Positions 36,086 through 45,027 of a stretch of DNA of 64,000 bases are shown here, one piece after another. The translations under genes were made by a program, and so were the position numbers. Location: assembly GCA_002390455.1 (NCBI GenBank), contig DGPN01000042.1:35692-99691 (forward strand), in the 5' to 3' direction. This stretch comes from Flavobacteriaceae bacterium UBA4439 (GTDB taxonomy: Bacteria > Bacteroidota > Bacteroidia > Flavobacteriales > Flavobacteriaceae). The first letter of the stretch is position 1; every line of letters starts with the position of its first letter. Below the pieces are notes generated by a model. It was not told where the DNA came from and searched no databases. It saw nothing but the letters and a program-made list of their open reading frames with translations.

Positions 36086-38532
36086 AACGCAAGATTGATT
36101 CTTATCCCCTGATTGTGCTTTAGTTTTCCCAAAGCCCAAAAATAATCTACCCTGAGCAGTTTTATCTTTCCAAATCCAAGTTTGTTAAGTCCAACATTCA
36201 CTTCATAATGTGGTTTTTGATGCTTTAATGACAAGGTGTGAAAACCAGCAATGAATTCACTTTTCAGCCATCTAATAAGAGGCCAATTGCCTACACCCCA
36301 CCTTTTAAAATGATGTTCCCAGTGCATCAGAAAATAATCGTTGGAGGAACTGAATTGGTAATAAGGCAATAGGTTGAATTGGTTTAGGTAGGGAGTTGCT
36401 TTTCCAAAAATGGTTTCATTCCCGTGGAAGTGGTTTAAATCCATAAAAGCGGGACTTTTGCTTTGCAAGAAACGTCCAGATTTGATCTTCAGATGGGTTT
36501 CACCATGTACCCCAAAGAAAAGGTTTTGATCGTAGGTAAAATCCATTTTCATAAAGTTGTATTGAGAAATGCTACTGCCAAATGCACGAGTAAAGCCCAG
36601 ACTTAGTATAGGGTAGTTCTCCTTTTGGGTATAAAATCGTTGGTTGGGGTACTGGTAAAATTGGTTTTCAGGCTTGTATTGCAGTACAAAATCAATTTTA
36701 TTAAGGGTATGGGGTTGGAAATCGTATTCCGCATTGATGGGGGTATTGGACTGATAGATTCTATCCTTGTTAAAGTAAGCCACATCGGTGGTATTTTGCC
36801 TTGGATTCCTTTGGAAATGAGCAGCAGCTATAGTCACCCAAAACTCAGGACTTAGAAAAGTGCTAAAATGAGCCTCTATTTTGGAGTTTTCATACCATTT
36901 GGCGTAATTTTCTTTTAATAACAGGCTGTAAATGCTGTTCATCAAAAGACCGATGGGGGATTCACCGTCAAATTGAACCAAGCTCCGCTCTGCCCGCAAT
37001 AGCCATTTTGAGTAATGCACCTTGTCCATCAAATAATCCAATTGAATGCCTGGATAGTTTTTCTGGTCGGAGAAGCCATAGACATTGTAGGCATTGATTC
37101 GCAGTGACTTCTTTTGCTTTTCCCACTTGCGATTGTAAAAGAGGTTTATTTTGGCATTGTACCCCTGCACCGTGTTGAAATGAAAAGCTGAAGTCGGAAT
37201 TGAAAAACCATATTTGACTTCTTTTTTGCTGTTTTGGATCGTTTTTCCCAAAAAATCACTCCATTGAAAACGATTGATTTCACGATCCAAGGAGTCCCTA
37301 TAGGCAGGAGTAGTGTGTGCTTTTACAATACTGTCTTTTTCTTTGTAATTGGAAAACTCCTTAGAAGTCAACGGAATAGGTCTATTTTGTACAAAAAGAC
37401 TGTCTTTTTGGTTGGCCTCATCTTCGATATAGTAAATCATTTTACCAAAGGTTTTGTTTTCGAAAATGGGATTGAAATCGTATTGGGTATAAACTCCAGA
37501 AAAATGGGCGTTAAAGTTAAATCCAAAGATTCCAATTTTGAATTCAATTACTTGATCGCTTTTAACCCATGAATTTGATCCTAGGTCGTGAATGTAGTTT
37601 TGCTTTATGCGAAATTCATCAAGTGCAGTAAGGGAGCTCTGAGATCGATTTACTTTAAGATCCAATCCATAAAAACTCCAATCATCCTCTACGATGTAGA
37701 TTGTTCCTTCAAAAGTGGGGGAGCTGTCGATTTTTCTTTTTAACTCGATCTGGTTGATCAGATGGCCCTCTTGGGTATAGAATGTTCCTAATAATTTATA
37801 TCGATAAAACGAAAAAGCAGCATCGGCAATGGGTGAGATCAGATCGTTTTCAAGGTTGACCGTGTTTTGATAAAAATTGAATTCAGCATCATCGGCACTG
37901 TTGAAAGTTATGCCCTGTTCATCGCCACTTACTTTTGTTGCTGTGATGATTTCCTTAAACTTTTCTCGGTCTTTAAAGATTTTGGAATAGGTTTCAGACA
38001 GGTACAGTATGCCCGATCGAGTGGAATCCAACGCTTCGTCGGAAAGATCAATTTCTTGCCCTAGTATTTTACGAGGTAAATTTTTGGTACTCACTACTCC
38101 TTTGGAATAGAAGTTTGCCCTGTAGGTGGAGTGGGTTAGCAAATGTTCTTTCCTTTTTCTTTGTGCGGCTCTTATAATGGCATGAGCAGGATTCTCACTA
38201 GCACTGAGGGTTACCTCTTCAAGTGAAATCAATTCTTCTTTTAGGCTAATCTCAAAATACGAGGGTGAAGATTTTAAATCATAAGGCTTTATTTCGGATT
38301 GATACCCCAAGCTTTTAAATACAATTTTTCCTTTTTTATTGGGGAGTTTACCCAAATAAAAGGCCCCATCTTGATTGGTTACTGTTCCAACAAAAGAATC
38401 TTTGATATAGACACTTACCCCTTGCATAGGATTATTGAGACTATCAGTCACCTTTCCTTTAATCTGGGCGGTTAATGTAGCACTGAGAAGGAATAACGCA
38501 TTGACTAATCCCAGTCTGATTAAACTTTTCAT
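36082..38532 (-). CDS. DUF5686 outer-membrane protein with carboxypeptidase-like regulatory domain
   Basis: 816 residues. Signal peptide MKSLIRLGLVNALFLLSATL, then a carboxypeptidase D regulatory-like beta-sandwich (IKGKVTDSLNNPMQGVSVYI to about residue 100), then a long region ending in many amphipathic strands (last strand LKHNQGIRINLAF), as in the DUF5686 family of flavobacteria. Probably an outer-membrane barrel with a periplasmic domain. No SusD or TonB box was seen, so not a classical receptor. Function unknown. Confidence 0.85.
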   Translation of the reverse strand: MKSLIRLGLVNALFLLSATLTAQIKGKVTDSLNNPMQGVSVYIKDSFVGTVTNQDGAFYLGKLPNKKGKIVFKSLGYQSEIKPYDLKSSPSYFEISLKEELISLEEVTLSASENPAHAIIRAAQRKRKEHLLTHSTYRANFYSKGVVSTKNLPRKILGQEIDLSDEALDSTRSGILYLSETYSKIFKDREKFKEIITATKVSGDEQGITFNSADDAEFNFYQNTVNLENDLISPIADAAFSFYRYKLLGTFYTQEGHLINQIELKRKIDSSPTFEGTIYIVEDDWSFYGLDLKVNRSQSSLTALDEFRIKQNYIHDLGSNSWVKSDQVIEFKIGIFGFNFNAHFSGVYTQYDFNPIFENKTFGKMIYYIEDEANQKDSLFVQNRPIPLTSKEFSNYKEKDSIVKAHTTPAYRDSLDREINRFQWSDFLGKTIQNSKKEVKYGFSIPTSAFHFNTVQGYNAKINLFYNRKWEKQKKSLRINAYNVYGFSDQKNYPGIQLDYLMDKVHYSKWLLRAERSLVQFDGESPIGLLMNSIYSLLLKENYAKWYENSKIEAHFSTFLSPEFWVTIAAAHFQRNPRQNTTDVAYFNKDRIYQSNTPINAEYDFQPHTLNKIDFVLQYKPENQFYQYPNQRFYTQKENYPILSLGFTRAFGSSISQYNFMKMDFTYDQNLFFGVHGETHLKIKSGRFLQSKSPAFMDLNHFHGNETIFGKATPYLNQFNLLPYYQFSSSNDYFLMHWEHHFKRWGVGNWPLIRWLKSEFIAGFHTLSLKHQKPHYEVNVGLNKLGFGKIKLLRVDYFWALGKLKHNQGIRINLAF

Positions 38533-38725
38533 ATCAACGAATACGATCTATTACAACTCATTTTATCTTCTTGAATGGAGAAAAAACCATCCTCCATACT
38601 TTGAGAGGTACTAAAATTAAAAATAAGGTTTAAATAGAAAGTATATTTTAATACATTGGGAATGATAGCGGGTCGATAGGTTTTCATGTTCAATACTTTG
38701 GGGGTAATATTTAAAGGAAACGAAT

Positions 38726-39187
38726 TTATTTATTAAAACTCTTTTTGATCCGATCCAAATCCCTCTTATTGTCTCTGTCTTTAAGCGTGTCTCTTTTGTC
38801 GTACAATTTTTTACCACGGGCTAGGGCGATCAACATTTTGGCAAAGCCTTTATCGTTGATAAAAAGCTTAAGAGGGACAATGGTTAACCCCGAGTTTTTG
38901 ACCTGTTTGAGTAATTTATTTAACTCTTTTTTTTGGAGCAAAAGTTTTCGGCTTCCTCGAGGACGGTGGTTGAAGCGGGTACCAAAAGCATATTCCTCGA
39001 TATACATGTTGACGGCAAAGAGTTCCCCGTTTTCATTGAATTCACAAAAACTTTCGGCAATAGAGGCTTTACTATCGCGAATGGACTTGATCTCGGTTCC
39101 AGTCAATACAATACCTGCAGTAAATTGATCGAGGATTTCGTATTCAAACCGAGCTTTTTTGTTTTGTATGTTGATTCGCTTTTGCAC
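38726..39187 (-). CDS. smpB: SsrA-binding protein SmpB
   Basis: Delivers tmRNA to stalled ribosomes. 153 residues with NKKARFEYEILDQFTAGIVL, GTEIKSIRDSKASI, PRGSRKLLLQKKEL and the C-terminal basic tail GKKLYDKRDTLKDRDNKRD needed in the decoding site. The tmRNA gene ssrA is not in the window. It lies directly downstream of clpB, same strand, 17 bases apart, joining two protein quality-control genes. Confidence 0.96.
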   Translation of the reverse strand: MQKRINIQNKKARFEYEILDQFTAGIVLTGTEIKSIRDSKASIAESFCEFNENGELFAVNMYIEEYAFGTRFNHRPRGSRKLLLQKKELNKLLKQVKNSGLTIVPLKLFINDKGFAKMLIALARGKKLYDKRDTLKDRDNKRDLDRIKKSFNK

Positions 39188-39204
39188 GGGGCAAAGTTAA
39201 CAAC

Positions 39205-41805
39205 TTATTCTTTAGTCTTTTTGCCATTTCTAAATACGATTTCTCCATCAAAATGATCGATTAATACGAGTTTTTTGTTGTCTATTTCACCAGCCAATAA
39301 GGCTTTGCTTAGTGCATTGAGTACCTTTTTTTGTATGACCCTTTTGACCGGTCTTCCACCGTATTCGGGATCAAAACCCCATTGTGCCAATGCGCTGATG
39401 GCTTCGTCTGTGGCAGAGATGTCGAGTGCTTGCTGTCCCAGTCTTTTGGCCAAGATTTTAAATTGTAAGCGCACAATGGATTCGATTTCCTTGGCTGTAA
39501 GGGGAGAGAACATAATGATGTCGTCGATACGGTTGAGGAATTCGGGTCGTATGGTGTTTTTGAGCAATTGCAAAACACTTGCTTTGGCTTTGTCTTGAGC
39601 CTCGTCAAAGTCTTTATGGGCTTCAAAAGCAGCTTTGATCTCATGGCTGCCCAGATTGGAGGTCATGATGACTATGGTGTTTTTAAAGTCAGCCGTCCGT
39701 CCTTTGTTGTCGGTTAATCGTCCCTCATCCAGCACTTGCAGTAAGACATTGAAGGTGTCGGGATGAGCTTTTTCGATTTCGTCCAAAAGCACTACGGAAT
39801 AGGGTTTGCGTCTAACGGCTTCGGTCAGTTGCCCGCCTTCGTCATAACCTACATAACCAGGAGGGGCACCCACCAATCGACTTACGGCATGGCGCTCTTG
39901 GTATTCACTCATGTCGATGCGGGTGATGTTGGTTTCATCGTCGAAAAGCACTTCGGCCAAAGCCTTGGCCAATTCGGTTTTACCCACTCCTGTGGTCCCC
40001 AAGAAGAGAAAACTACCGATGGGTCGGTTTTGATCTTGCAGTCCAGAACGACTTCGTCGAATGGCATCGGATACTGCTTCTACTGCTGTTTCTTGACCAA
40101 CCATACGTTTGTGGATTTCTTTTTCAAGATTTAGCAATCGTTCTTTGTCGGTTTGCAGCATTTTGCTGGTGGGAATGCCAGTCCATTTGGCCACCACCTC
40201 GGCGATATCGTCATAGTTGACTTCTTCTTTGATAAGGGTGTCCTTTTCTTGGTATTGTAGCAATTCGCGGTGCAATTGGTCGAGGGTTTCCTGTGAAGCT
40301 TTGATCTTTCCATAGCGCAATTCTGCCACGGTAGCATAGTCACCCTCTCTTTCGGCACGATCGGCTTGGAGTTTGTAGTTTTCGATTTCCTGTTTGGCCT
40401 GTTGGATTTTATCTACTCGGTCTTTTTCCTGACTCCATTGGGCAAAGAGGGTATTGCGTTCTTCTTTGAGGTTAGACAGTTCTTCGTTGAGTTTGGCGAT
40501 CTTTTCTTGATCTTTTTCCCGTTTGATGGCAACGATTTCTATTTCTATCTGACGAATTTTACGGTCGAGGGTATCCAATTCCTCTGGTTTAGAATTCATT
40601 TCCATCCGCAATTTAGAAGCTGCTTCGTCCATCAGGTCAATGGCCTTATCGGGGAGGAAACGGTTGGAGATATAGCGGTCGGAGAGCATCACCGCACCAA
40701 TGATGGCTTCGTCTTTGATCCGCACCTTGTGGTGGGCTTCGTATTTTTCTTTGATGCCGCGCAAAATAGAAATGGCACTCTCAGTATCGGGTTCGTCAAC
40801 TACGACTTTTTGAAAACGTCGCTCCAGTGCTTTGTCTTTCTCAAAATATTTTTGATACTCATCTAGAGTAGTGGCCCCAATAGCACGGAGTTCGCCCCTT
40901 GCCAAAGCGGGTTTAAGGATGTTGGCAGCGTCCATGGCGCCTTCGCCACCACCAGCCCCAACCAAGGTGTGGATCTCGTCGATAAACAGTACTATGCTTC
41001 CATCGCTGTCGATCACTTCTTTGATCACACTCTTAAGACGCTCTTCAAATTCTCCTTTGTATTTGGCCCCTGCAATCAATGCGCCCATATCCAGGGCGAA
41101 AATTTGTTTTTCTTTAAGGTTTTCTGGTACATCGCCGTCGATGATTCGGTGGGCGAGTCCCTCTGCAATGGCGGTTTTTCCTGTTCCAGGCTCTCCCACC
41201 AATATGGGGTTGTTTTTGGTTCTACGGGAAATGATCTGTAACAAACGACGAATTTCTTCATCCCTCCCGATCACAGGGTCTAATTTGCCCTCCTGCGCCA
41301 ATTGATTGAGGTTTTTGGCATATTTCTCCAAGGCATTGTATTGATCCTCTGCAGATGCGGAAGTGATTTTTTCTCCTTTTTGAAGTTGAGAAAGGGTATC
41401 CTCCAAGCTTTTCTTGGTAATGCCTTGGTCTTTAAGGATCTTACCAATGCTTCCAGAACTTTCGAATAAGGCCATCAGTAGGTGTTGAGTGGCGACAAAA
41501 TCGTCCTTGGAGGCTTTGGCAAGATTCATTGCGTGAAGCAGTGTTTTGGAAGCGTTGGGGGAGATTACTATGTCTCCTCCCGATACCTTGGGCAGGCTTT
41601 CCAGAGCACTTTCGGCAAGTTTTTCCAAAAGCGAAAAGTTGACTTGTAGTTTTTTGAAAACAAAGGGCAGCACATTGTCATCGACCTCTAATAGGGCTTT
41701 AAAAAGGTGTTCGTTTTCGATCTGCTGATGTCCCAATTGCTGGGTCAGTTGCTGGGCGGTTTGTACCACCTCTTGCGATTTTAGGGTAAAATTATTCAGA
41801 TTCAT
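39205..41805 (-). CDS. clpB: ATP-dependent chaperone ClpB (disaggregase)
   Basis: Resolubilises protein aggregates together with DnaK. 866 residues from MNLNNFTLKSQEVVQTAQQL (start at 41805; the 24 in-frame codons before it are not family-like). N domain about 1-145; NBD1 Walker A GEPGTGKT at about 204-211; a long coiled-coil M domain (about 390-520) with KEERNTLFAQWSQEKDRV; NBD2 Walker A GTTGVGKT; ends KKVLNALSKALLAGEI plus a charged tail. The M domain separates it from ClpA and ClpC. No ClpP-binding loop is obvious. Confidence 0.97.
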   Translation of the reverse strand: MNLNNFTLKSQEVVQTAQQLTQQLGHQQIENEHLFKALLEVDDNVLPFVFKKLQVNFSLLEKLAESALESLPKVSGGDIVISPNASKTLLHAMNLAKASKDDFVATQHLLMALFESSGSIGKILKDQGITKKSLEDTLSQLQKGEKITSASAEDQYNALEKYAKNLNQLAQEGKLDPVIGRDEEIRRLLQIISRRTKNNPILVGEPGTGKTAIAEGLAHRIIDGDVPENLKEKQIFALDMGALIAGAKYKGEFEERLKSVIKEVIDSDGSIVLFIDEIHTLVGAGGGEGAMDAANILKPALARGELRAIGATTLDEYQKYFEKDKALERRFQKVVVDEPDTESAISILRGIKEKYEAHHKVRIKDEAIIGAVMLSDRYISNRFLPDKAIDLMDEAASKLRMEMNSKPEELDTLDRKIRQIEIEIVAIKREKDQEKIAKLNEELSNLKEERNTLFAQWSQEKDRVDKIQQAKQEIENYKLQADRAEREGDYATVAELRYGKIKASQETLDQLHRELLQYQEKDTLIKEEVNYDDIAEVVAKWTGIPTSKMLQTDKERLLNLEKEIHKRMVGQETAVEAVSDAIRRSRSGLQDQNRPIGSFLFLGTTGVGKTELAKALAEVLFDDETNITRIDMSEYQERHAVSRLVGAPPGYVGYDEGGQLTEAVRRKPYSVVLLDEIEKAHPDTFNVLLQVLDEGRLTDNKGRTADFKNTIVIMTSNLGSHEIKAAFEAHKDFDEAQDKAKASVLQLLKNTIRPEFLNRIDDIIMFSPLTAKEIESIVRLQFKILAKRLGQQALDISATDEAISALAQWGFDPEYGGRPVKRVIQKKVLNALSKALLAGEIDNKKLVLIDHFDGEIVFRNGKKTKE

Positions 41806-41877
41806 GGCAATTTTTATAGTAAGAACATCAAGAGCCGTTCCAAAATCGAATTGCTGACTTCTTGTCGTTTTTTCCAC

Positions 41878-43410
41878 TCATTTCTGTGACAAACTGTCAA
41901 TTTCTAGTTTGAATTTTTCCATTTCCATCCATACTTCATTCAATCCATTAATGATGTCGGAGGCCAACATAAAAGGGTAGGAAAGCAATTGACCTTGGAG
42001 ATCTGCGGCTCTTCCGTGGGCATAGACGCCCATTAAAGCGGCAGATTCAGGAGTATAGCCTTTTGCCAACAGTCCGCCGATGATGCCCGCTAGTACATCT
42101 CCACTCCCTGCTGTGGCCATTCCGGGATTACCACTGCTGTTGAACCAAATGTTTCCATCGGGTAGTGCAATGGCTGTATGGGCTCCTTTAAGGATACAGA
42201 TGAGTTGATTATTCTGAACGAAATCTCTAAGCCGTTCCAACTTTTCTTGATCGTCTTTCCATCTTCCAATTAGCCTTTCAAATTCTTTGGGGTGGGGAGT
42301 GAGAATGCTATTGGGAAGTAATTTTTTCAGTAATTCAGGTTGAGCAGCCAAAAGGTTGATCGCATCCGCATCAATGACCATAGCCGCCTGACTTTGGGTG
42401 AAAACAGAATTTAAAAAATGCTGGGTTTCGCTATGAGTTCCCAGACCTGGACCCATAGAGATGGCAGAATGATTTAATCCATAATGACCTGATAAGCAAT
42501 CTTTTCCTTTATTGAATTCAATCATTGCTTCAGAAACGGTATTTTGCAATATCTCCACCCCGCACTGTGGGGTTAGTATGGATAATTTCCCTAATCCAGT
42601 TCTCAGTGCAGCTTTAGCAGCTAGGGTAGCAGCACCCATTTTCCCTTTGCTGCCAGCCATCAGTAACAGATGTCCATTGGTGCCTTTGTGATCAAATTTA
42701 GCTGAGGATAGATATCTACTTTTGGCCATTTCGGAAGTCAAATAGTGATGAGGGGTCTCTACTTCATCTATAAATGAAGCCGATAATTTGATGTCCAGTA
42801 GGTGAAATTGGCCAGCTTTTTCTCCTTGTTCGGGGAGGAGAAATGCCAGTTTAGGCGCATGAAAACTGAGCGTGTGTTGTGCTTGAACAATTCCATCGGC
42901 AGCATTTTCTCCATTGAATTCCGGAAAAAGTCCGGAGGGAATATCAATAGACAAAACGGTGTTGGGCAGTGAATTGAGGGCTTGAATGATTTTTTTTAAA
43001 ACTCCTGAGACCGGACGATTGAGCCCCGTCCCCAATAATCCATCGATGATGATCACCTCCTTGGGAAGTGAGGAAAGCACCTCAGCACTTAGATTCTGGA
43101 TATTGGTATTGTTGATTCTCTTTCTGTTTTGAGTATAATCTTTGGTGGAATTCTGACCCAAAGGAAATTCAAAAAGGCTACAAGAGTAATTTTTATCCCT
43201 TAGTAAGCGGTAGAGTGCCAGTCCGTCTCCACCATTGTTTCCTGTACCACAGAGTATACAAAAGGGTTGGCTGTTGTCATAGCGTTTGACGATCCAGTCT
43301 CTGCAAGCCATTGCAGCTCTTTCCATCAAATTTATTGAGGAAATGGGTTCATTGGCGATGGTTTGGCGATCAGCTTCTCGAATTTGAGATTGATGTAGGA
43401 TTTTCATCAA
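41878..43410 (-). CDS. nnr: Bifunctional NAD(P)H-hydrate epimerase / ADP-dependent dehydratase
   Basis: Repairs hydrated NADH and NADPH. 510 residues. Residues about 1-215 are the YjeF_N epimerase: LMERAAMACRDWIV, FCILCGTGNNGGDGLALYRL and SIDIPSGLF. Residues about 230-500 are the ribokinase-like dehydratase: HKGTNGHLLLMAGSKGKMGA, DADAINLLA, LTPHPKEFERL and GMATAGSGDVLAGIIGGLL. It lies 72 bases upstream of the clpB start on the same strand and is divergent from glyA. Confidence 0.94.
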   Translation of the reverse strand: MMKILHQSQIREADRQTIANEPISSINLMERAAMACRDWIVKRYDNSQPFCILCGTGNNGGDGLALYRLLRDKNYSCSLFEFPLGQNSTKDYTQNRKRINNTNIQNLSAEVLSSLPKEVIIIDGLLGTGLNRPVSGVLKKIIQALNSLPNTVLSIDIPSGLFPEFNGENAADGIVQAQHTLSFHAPKLAFLLPEQGEKAGQFHLLDIKLSASFIDEVETPHHYLTSEMAKSRYLSSAKFDHKGTNGHLLLMAGSKGKMGAATLAAKAALRTGLGKLSILTPQCGVEILQNTVSEAMIEFNKGKDCLSGHYGLNHSAISMGPGLGTHSETQHFLNSVFTQSQAAMVIDADAINLLAAQPELLKKLLPNSILTPHPKEFERLIGRWKDDQEKLERLRDFVQNNQLICILKGAHTAIALPDGNIWFNSSGNPGMATAGSGDVLAGIIGGLLAKGYTPESAALMGVYAHGRAADLQGQLLSYPFMLASDIINGLNEVWMEMEKFKLEIDSLSQK

Positions 43411-43577
43411 TTATTTTTTTTGGTTGGGCAAGTTATTAAGGTTTTGTCGTTGCGCTTTAATGTTTAAAATACTGTTATTCAGTTTTTTATTTGCCTTAAA
43501 AAGTTTTTTTATTCAAAACTGTTCAAAATATTTGAATTTTAATTTAGCAATAAATAATCAAGGTTTCATTAAAACCT

Positions 43578-43585
43578 TATTTTTG
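43578..43585 (+). promoter_or_regulatory. Possible -7 element for glyA
   Basis: TATTTTTG fits TAnnTTTG, 20 bases before the glyA ATG. No TTG at the normal spacing. Confidence 0.35.
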
Positions 43586-43605
43586 TAACACAATTTTATG
43601 GAACG

Positions 43606-44883
43606 ATGACAGCAAGAGACACTACAATTTTTAATTTGATTGATTCGGAAGAGCAACGCCAGTTGAATGGTATAGAATTGATCGCTTCTGAAAACTTTAC
43701 CAGTCCAGCCGTAATGGAGGCCACTGGTTCGGTATTGACTAACAAATATGCAGAGGGCTACCCAGGCAAACGATATTACGGCGGTTGTGAGGTGGTAGAT
43801 CAAATAGAACAAATTGCCATAGATCGCGCCAAGGAATTGTTTGGTGCAGCTTATGCGAATGTACAGCCACATTCTGGCTCTCAAGCCAATACTGCAGTAT
43901 TCCATGCTTTTTTAAAGCCAGGTGATAAAATTTTAGGTTTTGATCTCTCTCATGGTGGACACTTGACCCATGGCTCTCCCGTTAATTTTTCCGGTCGTTT
44001 GTACAAGGCTCATTTTTATGGAGTGCAGGAAGATACTGGAAAATTGGACTATGATAATATTTTGGCCATCGCCAAAGAGGTACAACCACAGATGATCATT
44101 GCAGGCGCCTCGGCCTATTCCCGAGATATAGATTTTAAAAAATTCCGAGCCATTGCCGATGAAGTTGGCGCTTTTTTATTGGCAGATATTTCTCACCCCT
44201 CCGGAATGATCGCCACAGGCTTGCTTTCCGATCCGATTCCTCACTGTCATGTGGTGACCACCACCACCCACAAGACCCTTAGGGGGCCTAGAGGAGGACT
44301 GATTCTGATGGGTGAGGACTTTGATAACCCTTTTGGAATTGCGCTGAAAAACGGAACTTTACGAAAAATGTCGCATCTTTTGGATATGGCGGTTTTTCCC
44401 GGCAATCAAGGTGGGCCTTTGGAGCATGTAGTAGCGGCTAAGGCAGTTGCTTTCGGTGAGGCTTTAAAACCTGACTTTAAGGCTTACATGGAACAGGTAA
44501 AAAAGAATGCCAATGCTATGGCAGAGGCTTTTGTCAAAAGAGATTACCACATCATTTCGGGTGGTACAGACAACCATATGATGTTGATAGACCTTCGAAA
44601 TAAAAACATTACGGGTAAAGTTGCCGAGCAAGCTTTGGTCAAAGCAGAGATCACTGCCAATAAAAACATGGTGCCTTTTGATGACAAATCTCCTTTTGTT
44701 ACTTCTGGTATTCGTTTTGGAACCGCTGCTATTACTACTCGGGGATTTAAACAAGCGGACATGGAGACCATAGTGAACTTTATCGATCGGGTAATTTCCA
44801 ATCCAGAAGATGAAGAAAATCTTGAAGCTGTGGCTAAAGAGGTGAATCATCTGATGCAAGGCAGACCACTTTTTGCCTATTAA
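43606..44883 (+). CDS. glyA: Serine hydroxymethyltransferase
   Basis: Interconverts serine and glycine and supplies one-carbon units on tetrahydrofolate. 425 residues. [52 protein letters not shown], the PLP lysine in [14 protein letters not shown] (K223) and [14 protein letters not shown] identify it. The nearest minus-strand gene (nnr) is divergent with 195 bases of AT-rich sequence between. Confidence 0.98.
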   Translation: MTARDTTIFNLIDSEEQRQLNGIELIASENFTSPAVMEATGSVLTNKYAEGYPGKRYYGGCEVVDQIEQIAIDRAKELFGAAYANVQPHSGSQANTAVFHAFLKPGDKILGFDLSHGGHLTHGSPVNFSGRLYKAHFYGVQEDTGKLDYDNILAIAKEVQPQMIIAGASAYSRDIDFKKFRAIADEVGAFLLADISHPSGMIATGLLSDPIPHCHVVTTTTHKTLRGPRGGLILMGEDFDNPFGIALKNGTLRKMSHLLDMAVFPGNQGGPLEHVVAAKAVAFGEALKPDFKAYMEQVKKNANAMAEAFVKRDYHIISGGTDNHMMLIDLRNKNITGKVAEQALVKAEITANKNMVPFDDKSPFVTSGIRFGTAAITTRGFKQADMETIVNFIDRVISNPEDEENLEAVAKEVNHLMQGRPLFAY

Positions 44884-45027
44884 TCATCCCATTGCTCCTT
44901 TTATTGATTTATTTTTACATTGGATGATTGCCTATTGAAGTATTAGCGGTCAATAGAATAGGAATATGTATATTTCGTCTTAAATTCATATTTTTAGGTA
45001 TAAATTATAAACTAACCATAAAATTAA

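Noticed and set aside
40366..40866. Long frames opposite clpB, here up to 166 residues
   Set aside because: Shadows of the clpB coding sequence on the other strand; no start signals or family features.
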